Below are positions 25,535 through 35,634 of a stretch of 64,000 nt of DNA, piece by piece. The stretch is from Metellina segmentata (lineage: Eukaryota > Arthropoda > Arachnida > Araneae > Tetragnathidae). Position 1 is the first letter of the stretch; the number at the start of each line of letters is the position of its first letter. The notes beneath the pieces were generated by a model that searched no databases, had not been told where the DNA came from, and was given only the letters and a program-made list of their open reading frames with translations. The DNA lies in contig OX375877.1 of NCBI GenBank assembly GCA_947359465.1, positions 50,242,744 to 50,306,743 on the forward strand. Direction: 5' to 3'. A program made the position numbers and the translations under genes.

Positions 25535-25984
25535 GGCCCCCTGTGCACGCATCTGGTTTTTCAACGTGCGGCGCCGCTGCCGCAATGCAAATGCGGTCTG
25601 AGATACATTAGATGCAATGGAGTAATGCTCACATGCCTCCGGCGCCGCTGCGGCGACGCATGTCTAACTTGCTTGTAATTTGTACCGCAGTTTCCCACGG
25701 CACTGCAGCTCGCCGCACACTCGTTCTGAAGAACCTTGTTTTCATAAACAAATGGAATATAAATAATAATTAATAAATGGTTGTATCCAGTAACGTCTAT
25801 TTTGTTTCAATATATTCTTTTTTGTACACCAAGTAAGCGAAATAAACACGTTTTCTTCGATAGAATATTTATCGCAAATGGCGCGAAATGAGTTCGTGCG
25901 TCATTTCACGGTTATGTGTGCATAGTTGGGCTACGTTGCCGCAGCGGCGGAGCACGTTGAAAAGCCGGATGTGTGCACTGGGCC
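25535..25984. mobile_element. GC-rich-ended MITE, copy 2
   Basis: Matches copy 1 (5,767-6,199) end to end, with an added stretch after the left GCGGCGCCGC arm. The TIRs run from GGCCCCCTGTGCACGCATC inward and from the inverse GCCGGATGTGTGCACTGGGCC at the right. The core includes AATAAATGGTTGTATCCAGT (25,771-25,790), also present in copy 1. Non-coding. Confidence 0.85.
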
Positions 25985-26373
25985 CAAGATTGTATTAGTA
26001 TGAATGTCCTTTATTAAATAATCTAAAGATTGGTGATTTCAAAATCTGTATTACGATAAATTTATAGCAAATACTACTTTTCACCATTCTAGGCTAGACA
26101 AATGGCTTTGAACAGATATGCAGTGTGTCGAAGAGTTTTAACTTCTGTCTGTAAAGGGAAATCATCGAATTTATTTAAGTAAAACTTTGGACAACTTCAT
26201 AATGAGAGGAAATTTTAGTGTGAACAAACAAACCAGACGAAAAGCGAAGATTTTATACTAGCATGGCACATATCGGGAGGACCTTAATATGTTGATTACC
26301 ACCGTTTCGATAACGTTTAACTTTTAACCTTTTGACTACATCTATAGATAGTTTAACAAGCGCGATTCTTATA

Positions 26374-27596
26374 CACAGTCCAGTCGCAGTAATGTGACCA
26401 CCTGTCAAAAGCCAGAATAACCACCTTTGGCAGATCGGACCGCTGCGAGACATGCAGGAAGAGAATCAATTAGGTTTCTGAAGGTGTTCACTGGGATGTT
26501 GAGCCATGCCGACTCCAGTGCCGTGGCCAGCTGCGCTAGATTACTGGGTTGAGGATCCATGGTGCGAACAACCCGATCGAGGTGGTCCCAGAGATTCTAG
26601 ATTGGGTTTAAATCCGGTGAGTTTGCTGGCCAGGGGAGTACGGTAAACTTATCCTGGTGCTCTTCCAACCACGCACATACACTGCGAGCTGTATGACGCC
26701 TCGCATTATCCTGCTGGTAGATGCCATCATTCTGAGAAAAAAATAATTTTCGCATTTAGGGGTTGACATGGTCCGCAAGGACAGATGCGTACTTGTGCTG
26801 ATCCATCGTGCCTTCCACAATGATGAGTGCACCCAGTGAATGCCAGGAAAACATTCCCCAAACCATAATGCTCCCTCCTCCAGCCTGGATCTTTCCGGCA
26901 ATTGTTCCAGAGTTTTTGCTTTCAGACGTTTCACGCCGAATACGCCAACGTCCATCTGTCCGATGGAGCATAAAACGTGATTCATCGGAAAAAGCCACCT
27001 GTCGCCACCCTGTGGACGTCCAGTTGCGGTACTAGCGTGCAAATTCCAGTCTTCGTCGACGATGAACAGCAGTCAGCATAGATGCATTAACCAGGCGTCC
27101 ACTGCGGAGGCCCATGCGCAGCAACGTTCGCTGAACCGTTGTTGAGGATACACTCTTGGTAGCCCCTTGGTTCATCTGGGCGGTCAGTTGCTCAACAGTT
27201 GCACGTCTGCTCGCCCGAACGCATCTCCATAGCCTTCGTTCCCCTCTGTCATCTATAGCCCGTGGTGCACCACATGTGCCACGCCGCTGATTTTGGATAG
27301 TGCCATTTTGCCATGCACGGTATACTTTTACCACGGCGGCACGCGAACAGTTCACAAAATTAGCCGTTTCCGAAATGCTTCCACCCTTGGCCCGAAAGCC
27401 AATAATTATGCTCTTTTGGACGTTGGATAAATCGCTACGTTTCTGCAGTACGCCAACGATTGAAATGCTTTCCGATGCCCTAGGACATCCTTTATATATA
27501 CTCCATTGCAATGCTCTGCCACCTGCCTTTTGTAATTGGTTATTTCACGTTGACGTCGAAAGTAGGTGGTGGTTACATTAATGTGACTGTACTGTG
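26374..27596 (-). mobile_element. Tc1-like DNA transposon, full length, inactivated
   Basis: A 1,223-bp element flanked by TA (26,372-26,373 and 27,597-27,598). The TIRs are about 29 bp, CACAGTCCAGTCGCAGTAAT at the left and the inverse of CACAGTACAGTCACATTAAT at the right, both continuing into GTRACCACC. The length fits a complete Tc1 element. It carries one transposase gene on the minus strand that fills most of the interior. Confidence 0.92.
26420..27511 (-). pseudogene. Tc1-like transposase (DD34E), broken
   Basis: The order is that of a Tc1 transposase: N-terminal paired-like HTH (SNVQKSIIIGFRAKGGSISETA, CSRAAVVKVYRAWQ, near 27,300-27,430), a second DNA-binding region with a GRPR-like linker (TCGAPRAIDDRGERRL), then the nuclease with the first Asp in VAFSDESRF (near 26,990), GGGSIMVWGMFSW (near 26,865), the second Asp in YQQDNARRH (near 26,715) and SPDLNPI (near 26,615). 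The third catalytic residue, the Glu after NPI, is a TAG stop (26,597-26,599 on the plus strand reads CTA), one base from GAG. Frame changes near 27,035 and 26,750 split the gene into three openings. It is inactive. Confidence 0.9.
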
Positions 27597-27599
27597 TAT

Positions 27600-29190
27600 G
27601 ATTTTCAAAAGTGTCGATTTTAAGATTTCCAAAGGTTTGCGTAGTCTGTTTCATAATCTTTCTGGCATACTTTATTAATGTCGCCAAGTGGAGAGATTGG
27701 CGAGTGTCAACTGGATCGGTTGGCGAGTGTAAAGCGCGACAACCCACCGAAGGGTTACAAAGATCAGGGGAGAGTCTTGAGAAAGACGATCTGGAGGAGA
27801 TCGATTGTTTTTTTCTGAAGGATTAAGTTAATCTGCGCTACCGTCGTATTTTACCAGGCAATGATTTCTGGTCATGTAATTTATATGCTATGTATACTGT
27901 CCCTTTACATGCAATAAATTATCTTGTGACTAAAAACTGCTGGCTTGACTTCTTATGATTTTATAAGCAACAGAAAGAACCCATCCAACAGTTTCATGCA
28001 CGTGTGTGTGTGTGCATATGTGTTCGTTTGAGCACACATGTGTGTTCATATACATGAGTGTCCGTGAGTTTGCCCGCAGCAGTGTGCGTGCGTGTGTATG
28101 TGCGAGTTTATGCGTGTGATAGAAGCCAGAAACATGAAAAATCGAAGTAGATGTGATTTAACTCCATCAAATTGAATATAATGATATTTATCGTCTAAAT
28201 TGTGACACCAATCTGAGTCAGAATATCCAAAGCTGAAAAAATTTAAGACATCCAAGCTCTCAAAATCCAAACATTTTTCCGAATCCTTCCCAAGCATGAC
28301 ACACACTGATTAAGAAAGGTTCAAAGACACGCAGAAATTGAAAAGTATAACAAAGCGTTTTCTCGAAGAAGAGTGGGAGATTAAATACTTTTCTGTTCTG
28401 TTTCTGTTCTTAAAAAAAAAAGAATTCTCTGACATACTGGAGCCGCCGAATTTCTTTCCCCAAAGAAAAGAGACAAACACAAAGACTTCCGTCAGCCAAT
28501 TTCATTTCTAATAGCCGAACAATAAAAGGGAACCACAAAAGGAGAAAATAAGAGGATATATTGTTATTTGAGAGGAGAAAAATACTTCGGGAAATGTAAG
28601 CTTATCACGAGGTGGAAATGGAAATAGCTGTGTTCTGATGCGTAGTTTTTCATGTATCCAAGTGCTCGTATGGTTGAATTCGCATTCTTTCTGTTGAGAT
28701 GATCACTCCGTTTTCTTTGAATATTATTTTTTTCATGTTTCTGCCCCCATTATATTGAGATTTTTAAAATCGACGGTAATCTGCTGTCGTGGGTACAAAA
28801 GGAAATTGGTGATGACTATTCAGCAATCATGAATAGACATGCTAATAAAACATATTAGAGACTTAAATGTTTTAGAAAACTTCTGTCATCAAAAATAGAA
28901 ATAAAAGAAAACCCTTTTAAAAAATGAAGTCTTGATTTATATGTGCTTCAGCTACTTTGTATAATCTTGTGTAGTATTAAGAAATTCGATTACTAAATGT
29001 AACTGAATAACGTGAATTTGAAACAAAGCACATGCATTGCATCTTTACATGTAGTATTTGTCAATTTGTTTATTTATCTCATACCAGACGCAAATTAAAA
29101 GTCAAATAAAACTATTACTCGTTAAAACTAACGTCTAATATGTGTCAGTAATTTTTATTTTATAGCAAGACTTGTAAAAATCAGTGCAAC
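27600..29190. other. No gene seen; GT-rich patch
   Basis: A GTGTGT-rich, purine/pyrimidine-alternating patch spans about 28,000-28,120. Openings here show no recognised motif. Confidence 0.45.
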
Positions 29191-29198
29191 GGTGTTAA

Positions 29199-30215
29199 CC
29201 AAAAAGTACGAGGATGAGTCAAAAATCGGCACTGTCGTTTAACACATATTTAAGTTTGTCACACTGCCTTCTGCGCATGCATGCTTTGCATTGATATGAC
29301 TGTGTCATATTACCGAAGTTTGACCTTGATGGTTTCATTTTTCTTGCATCTGCTTCAGTTAAAAATGACCGCTTCACTAGAAGTGTGCATGAAAGAGGAA
29401 TAAAGAGCAGTGATCCAAAATTATCCGCACTTTGTTTAACACATATTTAAGTTTGTCACACTGCCCTCTCCCCATGTATGCTTAGAGTTGATACGACTGT
29501 ATCATATTACCGAAGTTTGACCTTGAAGGCTTCATTTTTCTTGCATCTGATTCAATGAAACAGAATGAAGACTAGTAACAATCAGTGCAATGATGTTAAC
29601 CAAAAAGTACGAGGATGAGTCAAAAATCTGCATTGTCGTTTAACACATATTTAAGTTTGTCACACTGCCTTCTGCGCATGCATGCTTTGCATTGATATGA
29701 CTGTGTCATATTACCGAAGTTTGACCTTGATGGTTTCATTTTTCTTGCATCTGCTTCAGTTAAAAATGACCGCTTCACTAGAAGTGTGCATGAAAGAGGA
29801 ATAAAGAGCAGTGATCCAAAATTATCCGCACTTTGTTTAACACATCTTTAAGTTTGTCACACTGCCCTCTCCCCATGTATGCTTAGAGTTGATACGACTG
29901 TATCATATTACCGAAGTTTGACCTTGAAGGCTTCATTTTTCTTGCATCTGATTCAATGAAACAGAATGAAGACTAGTAACAATCAGTGCAATGATGTTAA
30001 CCAAAAAGTACGAGGATGAGTCAAAAATCCGCATTGTCGTTTAACACATATTTAAGTTTGTCACACTGCCTTCTGCGCATGCATGCTTTGCATTGATATG
30101 ACTGTGTCATATTACCGAAGTTTGACCTTAATGGTTTCATTTTTCTTGCATCTGCTTCAGTTAAAAATGACCGCTTTACTAGAAGTGTGTATGAAAGAGG
30201 AATAAAGAGCAGTGA
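29199..30215 (+). repeat. Tandem array of mariner 5' ends (401-bp dimeric unit)
   Basis: Unit starts fall at 29,199, 29,600 and 30,001, exactly 401 bp apart. Each full unit is a dimer of two related ~200-bp half-units (A from the start; B from about +215), both carrying TTTAACACATATTTAAGTTT-like sequence and GTGTCATATTACCGAAGTTT-like sequence. The A half begins with a mariner-type end (AGTACGAGGATGAGTCAAAA) and closes with an ATG and a dozen codons (MTASLEVCMKEE, then TAA), identical in layout to the start of the degraded transposase at 30,364. Units are very similar to one another, with differences such as CGGCACTG, CTGCATTG and CCGCATTG. Confidence 0.9.
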
Positions 30216-30650
30216 TCCAAAATTATCCGCACTTCGTTTAACACATCTATAAGTTTGTCACACTGCCCTCTGCGCATGTATGCTTAGAGTTGATACGACT
30301 GTATCATATTACCGAAGTTTGACCTTGAAGGCTTCATTTTTCTTGCATCTGATTCAGTGAAACATGACCGCTCCACTAGAAGTGTATATGAAGGAGGAAT
30401 AAAGAGCAGTGATCTAATTTTTATGGTCAAAAGGTGTGCCAGGGTATGAAATCCATCGAAAACTTTAACACAATACGGGGACAGTGCTCTACCATGTGGA
30501 ATAATGTATGAATGTATCGAGAATCTTAAAGAGGCCGGACAAGCGGGTAGATGAAGAAGCAGGCCACTCGTCAACTTCCTCCACCTATGAAAAGATTCAG
30601 CAATCTCAAGAAATAGTACTGCCAAACCGGCGAGTTACTATTGACAATGT
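30216..30650 (+). pseudogene. Mariner transposase, N-terminal HTH fragment
   Basis: The last half-unit of the array does not stop as the others do but continues into transposase. From the ATG at 30,364 translation gives MTAPLEVYMKEE, then, past a TAA and small frame changes, GVPGYEIHRKL, a Y-G-T-V-L-like stretch, an ILKRPDKRVDEEAGHSSTSS-like block and EIVLPNRRVTIDNVT. These follow the HTH_48 region of mariner transposases (family pattern SxxEIHRxL, GRTxVxDExxxGRPSTS, NRRxTI). The DDD nuclease domain is absent. It is the parent copy from which the upstream tandem array seems to be derived. Confidence 0.8.
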
Positions 30651-30908
30651 AACGTTTCTCTGTAGATTAGACGGATAATGAATTGGGGGAAAATGGTGCA
30701 TAAATAGTAGAGTAACCACCGATCCTCCGACCAAAATCCTCTTTGAAGAGAATACATAGGCTTGTGGACTGCTGGACCAAGTGCATCGAAAAGAAAGATG
30801 ACTAAGTAGAAAAATGACGGACTTGTTCAACCCCTACATTTGTGTAAATAGATTGCAAAAATGAAGTGAGAATAATTTTTGAGTCATTTGTACTTCACGG
30901 TGGATATA

Positions 30909-31475
30909 CACTGTATGGGAAAAAAGAATTTGGACCCTGCATACTTTCAGAAAAAGTGCTTTATTATTCTATTTAGTAACGGGAAGGGCCTCTTTTTGCT
31001 TGTATTACAGCTGCAACATGTAGAGGCATACTTTCTACAAGTTCTCTGTAAGTCTGGACAGGAATAGCTCGCCATTCCTTTTGAAAGGCTGTGAGGAGAT
31101 AATGTTCTGAAGATGGGTATGTGTGGCGGTTTCGTACTTGTCACTTCAGTTCGTCACACAAGTGCTCGATCGGAATGAAGTTGGGGCTCTGAGCAGTCCA
31201 GTCAATCAAATTCACCTCCATTTCAGGAAACCAGTTCAGCACACGTTTTGCAGCATGACAGGGAGCTGGATCCTGTTGGAAGAAACAACCATCATCACCG
31301 TAGTATTACCACAGTGTAGGCAAAGAAGAATTATCCAGAACGTTGAAGTACACGTCAGCGTTCATGGTATGAGGTACATAAAGCAATGGGCCGTCCTAAT
31401 CAGGAAAAACAACAGCACACTAAAATGGATCATTCTCCGAAATTCTGCAGTCCAAATACTTTTGTCCATATAGTG
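30909..31475 (-). mobile_element. Tc1-like element, internally deleted
   Basis: Flanked by TA (30,907-30,908 and 31,476-31,477). The TIRs are CACTGTATGGGAAAAAAGAA at the left and the inverse of CACTATATGGACAAAAGTAT at the right, continuing to TTTGGAC. At 567 bp it is under half the length of a full Tc1 element. The interior retains only the C-terminal part of the transposase. Confidence 0.88.
30950..31440 (-). pseudogene. Tc1-like transposase, C-terminal fragment
   Basis: The minus-strand translation shows FFQQDPAPCHAAK (second catalytic Asp, near 31,260), WTAQSPNFIPIEHL (near 31,180, with the third catalytic Glu retained; family form WPAQSPDLNPIENL), then W-x-A-I-P and the ESMPLHVAAVIQA block near 31,020. 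The HTH and first catalytic Asp are gone, removed by the internal deletion. Confidence 0.85.
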
Positions 31476-31479
31476 TATG

Positions 31480-32378
31480 TTACAATGCTGGGTATACATC
31501 TGCATTGTATATAAAAAAAGAACCGGTGGGTGTTTTTCTGAACACTCCCCTTCTGAGTTTACAGTGCCCTAATTCGATATATGCTGTCACTAGTTGGTAG
31601 ATTGCCAACTGCCCGTTTCCGTGATAGTTATATTACGATCACGTTTGTACTTCCATATGAGTGGTAATGCAATTAGTGATGCTCTCAAAACACCTGTTCT
31701 GTTAGCAACCAAGTGTGGGACATCGGATGACAAGAAGTCTAATTGGCAACGAAGAGTGAAACCATAATGCGAATAGAGGCAATGGCTGTTATAGGGCCTT
31801 AAATAGTTGCTAGATGTGATTGGAATTAAATTGGTAATTAAAATGATCAAGGTGGAAAGTACATTAAAAAAAAGTAACGATTGTTAACGACTGGATTACT
31901 GTATCCTTCAGAAGCACCATCACGAATAAAGTTGTTCTTGAGTACACGTACTCATAATAACGTCTGCTATGCATCAATTTAACAAAAAGCATGACATTCA
32001 GTTTAACTTTGTCTATGAATAAGTATTTCATGGTGCAGGTACTGGTTTCACTGCTATATGTACTACTGTATTGTAAGTTGTGGAAATGGTGGTGAAGTTC
32101 ACTAAATTTATTTAGTTTGATCCTTGTAATGAAACATTTTTTTCTCATCATCTTGTTTCTTAATTACTTGGATGCATGGACTTAAAACTCCTTAAAAGCG
32201 AAATTTAACTTACACAAATTGTGAACAAATCCGAAATCCAAATTCCGGCAAACAAACTTATTGTAACCAGGATGCCAAAAAGCTTATGTTCAACTATAAT
32301 ATTGCCACTGAATCTGCGCGATCAACAATTTGTACACTCGCGAAATTATACTTTTCCTGATATCGAATTTACTTATGA
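31480..32378. other. No gene seen
   Basis: AT-rich. Openings of 76-95 codons have no recognised motif. Confidence 0.45.
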
Positions 32379-32840
32379 ACTAATTTCAAAAATAATTATA
32401 CCATACAAAAGAGTGTATTATAAGTTTTCACGTGGCTATTTCAAATTTTAAAACGAATAGTATTAAGTTAGAGATATGACTTAATACTCTTATGACTTAA
32501 TGCATGGACTTTATTTGTTAACCAATTTCAAAAACAATTGTACCAAAGAAAAAGTACATTCTAAAGTTTCCGTTTATGTTTTCAAATTTAAAACATAATA
32601 GTATTAAGCTATAGATATGACAGTTTTAAGAAAAAGTAACGAAAATTTCCCAATTTTCCGAAATTTGTATGACCAACTTTTCATCGTATAGAATTTATTT
32701 ATTAACCAATTTCAAAAATAATTCTATCGTAAGAAAGAGGACATTCTAATTAAAAAATAATAGCAATAACATTTAAAAGCTAATAGCAATAAGACATAGA
32801 TATGACAGTTTTAAAAATAGCAACGAAAATGATCCGATTT
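32379..32840. repeat. Degenerate tandem repeat, three units
   Basis: The anchor AACCAATTTCAAAAA, with variants, recurs near 32,379, 32,519 and 32,703. It is followed in each unit by TAATTRTACC-like sequence, an AAGAAAG-like stretch, ATTCTAA, then ATAGATATGACAGTTTTAA and AACGAAAAT. Units are 140-185 bp and diverged. Confidence 0.6.
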
Positions 32841-33596
32841 TTTCAGAATTGAAAAAATATATATTTTTTCAGGAACCAAATTGAAATTTCTAAAAAAACT
32901 CGGCGTCCTGCAAAAATTTACATTTAAAAGATACTCTAATAAAAATCACGGCTAAAGATTGAAAATTTATACGTCTTTTGTTCACTCGCATTAGAAATTT
33001 CGCTCTTTCAACTTTGGCAATAAACCCTAAACCAATAGCCGCATCAGAAAAATTTCTTATTCATCTTATTCCCTGTACAATTTTGAACAAACCATGTCCA
33101 TTTTGTAATTTTCTGATCCGTACTTACTCGGGAAACCGTCAAACATTCGAGCAAAAAAAAGCGAGTTGTCAATCATGCGGCGGCAGCGGCTGCTGCGGCT
33201 GTGGTAACATTTTTTAGTATAGACACAATATTACAGCACATATTGCTTTTGGGACGCATTTTAGTATGATCTGACTAATATAGTAGGACACTACAGATTA
33301 AAAACCTTCAGCCTAAAGAGCATTATGTATATCTGACATATAACAGTTAACTATATTTTACTTTTTTTCAACTTGCTAGATTTTACTTACTATGTCATTA
33401 CTCTTTTAAATAGGAGTATATGTCATGAGCCATCTCGCCTCTACTGAGCATAACATCCGTCGTACAAATACTAAGGTCATCTACTTCCGTGATGTAATTT
33501 GAATTACACCCCTTAGAAATGAATCACTGGCCTAAATAGAAGTGTGAGAATTAAATTAGACGAGTTGAGATTACAGTAAACGCTTCCTTATTTAGA
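32840..33596. other. No gene seen
   Basis: A 79-codon opening (32,978-33,217) ends in a Cys/Gly-rich tail, but nothing in it matches a zinc finger or another known fold and no neighbour supports it. Confidence 0.4.
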
Positions 33597-34303
33597 ACTA
33601 GCAAAATACCCGACCTTACTTGGTTTGAATTGGTTTACTCTAAATTGAAGAGATAATCAAATTATATAATGACTTACGTTTTTTGTAGAATAAAAATTTA
33701 TTTGAATAACTTTCCTCATCTTTATAACTTTGTACAACTTACTTTAGACACAAATCCTTACACATGCATATCCATTCATGTAATACATTTCACATACATC
33801 GCACCCTTGCTGTATTACAAAGTTACAAAATGACGAAAGATGACACTACAAAGGTTACTACTACAAACGAACGGACGAAAGGTTACTACTACAAACGAAA
33901 GGACGAAAGGTTACTACTACAAACGAACGGACGAAAGGTTACTACTACGAAAGACGATTTTGAGGGAGCTTTGGAATTCCCTTTCTTTAGTTATTTTCAT
34001 GTTCAACTCAATTAATCAAAATTACGATTTACGGCGAGTGCTCTCGCACTCATAGTCAACAAAACAATATCTTTTTACCTGTGGCACTCTTGCATCCAGT
34101 ATGTGACATAGTGAAATGTTGTAATCTTCTCCTGTCATTATGACAACGAATTTTTTAATGTTTGAAAAGTTCCAGTTCGGATTTTTAAACATTATTATTC
34201 TTTTAATGACGGCATATTCTTTCAATAAGGGCAATATTCTTTAAATAACGGCATTATTCTTTCAATGACGGCATTATTCTTTCAATAATGGCATAGCTAC
34301 ACT
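33597..34303 (+). mobile_element. R1 repeat, copy B, left part
   Basis: Starts ACTAGCAAAATACCCGACCT and follows copy A through TGCTCTCGCACTCATAGTCA and CTTCTCCTGTCATTATGAC. A short minisatellite (ACGAAAGGTTACTACTACAAA units) lies at about 33,850-33,955, and ATTCTTTCAATGACGGCAT units at 34,195-34,290. It stops at the Gypsy insertion and continues at 39,998. Confidence 0.85.
34300..34303. repeat. Gypsy target-site duplication, left
   Basis: CACT directly before the 5' LTR, matched by CACT at 39,994-39,997 directly after the 3' LTR. R1 copy A, which has no Gypsy, reads TTGCACTTAAGG at the equivalent place near 7,112, with one CACT. Confidence 0.85.
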
Positions 34304-34526
34304 TGTAACGGAACCAACAACGCCCCTAGCGGACTGACAAAAACTTACACAGTGTAACTCCAACCCTGGAGCAAGCAGCAGCTAAGCTGTAGTATGTGAT
34401 AGTAAAAATGTCCCTGTCCCGAATATTTTATGTGCGTGAAAGTCTTGTAATTTCTGTAGTGTATGTGTGTGTAAATAAATTCAATTTAAGTGTTAGCTAG
34501 CCGTGTCAGCATACATCATTGCTACA
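34304..34526 (+). repeat. Gypsy 5' LTR
   Basis: A 223-bp direct repeat starting TGTAACGGAACC and ending CATTGCTACA (TG...CA ends). It is identical to the 3' LTR at 39,771-39,993 apart from one base I could find (GACTGAC here, GACTTAC there). An AATAAA lies at 34,474-34,479, the likely RNA 3'-end signal. Confidence 0.95.
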
Positions 34527-34532
34527 GAGAAG

Positions 34533-34550
34533 TGGCTACCCAACTGTGGG
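34533..34550 (+). other. Candidate primer-binding site
   Basis: TGGCTACCCAACTGTGGG lies six bases after the 5' LTR, opening with the TGG that pairs with a tRNA CCA end. I cannot assign the tRNA. Confidence 0.6.
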
Positions 34551-35600
34551 CCCGATCCCGATCCCGATATCCATCGGATAGATAAGTATTTTTATACTTT
34601 ATGTCGTCTAAACCTAGGCAAAAAGTCATTTATAAAGAAGGTTTTTCAAAGTTGTACTGTAGAAATAGTAATTTTTAACTCAGAAGAAATTCCTTTATTT
34701 TGTATGTATTGTAATGAGAAATTGATTTCGTTTTAATGCTAAGTTGTTCGTCTGACTACTTAAACTTGCAAATCAATCCTGATTTAAGTGTTTCAGAAAG
34801 CTTAAAACTATTTAACTGTATGTATGTATTTAAATAGTTGGATAATTAACGATTTATTATGAATATTAATGCTGTAGAATGTGTGTAATGTGCAGAAATA
34901 ATGTATCGATAACTAGTAATTGAACGACCTTGAACTCTAAAATCTCCCGCCTAAAGAAAATCTTAGTCGACGTCTAACACGGCGCCTGTTGTTTTTACTT
35001 TTCTTATTAGGCGCGTTGCATTGAAAGAAAAAAAAAAGATTTTGTATGTATGTTTTTTTTTTCATGATCTGTATTTTATATTTACTGCATTGTCATTCTT
35101 CAACGAGTGAAAAGAAAAAAAAAATTTAGTGTGTTTCAATAAAGATAACACACAAAAGAAATATCACTTTCTGAATTTAGGGAGATATTTTATTTCAAAA
35201 GAAGTTGATATTTAAAGTATTGCCTTTATTGAATTATTATTTTTGTAATGAATGGTAGTTTAGATCAAGTTATTAAAGTGTTGAGGAATTCATGATTTAT
35301 AATTAGTGTTAATGCAAGTATCTGTATACAAGTGTTTCTGAATATATTTCATACTTTTGCTATTTTTCATACTTTAGCTAAGTGAATTTTTTAAAGTGTT
35401 TGGGAAATGTTTTATTTGTATTTTGATAATGGTTCTGAGAATTCAAGAATATTTGCATATAACTTTAGAAAACTATCAAAACGGAATGAACATTAATATA
35501 TTCTAAACGTTTTGCATTTAAAGATATTAAGTTTAGGACTATTGAACTTTAAACTTAGGACTCTAGATTTAGGACTCTCTTCTTAAAGGAAAAAAAAATT
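34551..35600 (+). other. Gypsy leader, non-coding
   Basis: About 1.1 kb between the primer-binding site and gag, AT-rich with no frame of interest. It would hold packaging signals in a working element; none can be read from sequence. Confidence 0.6.
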
Positions 35601-35634
35601 CCAACCTAAACAATAGTTAGGGGTTTTGGACAAT

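Noticed and set aside
29199..30215. A CRISPR-like or regulatory repeat array
   Set aside because: Units are 401 bp without unique spacers, and each contains a mariner end and start codon. It is a transposon-derived tandem array in a eukaryotic genome.
32978..33217. A small Cys-rich protein ending CQSCGGSGCCGCG
   Set aside because: The Cys/Gly run comes from a GC-rich simple patch. There is no signal peptide, no regular cysteine spacing and no neighbour that supports it.
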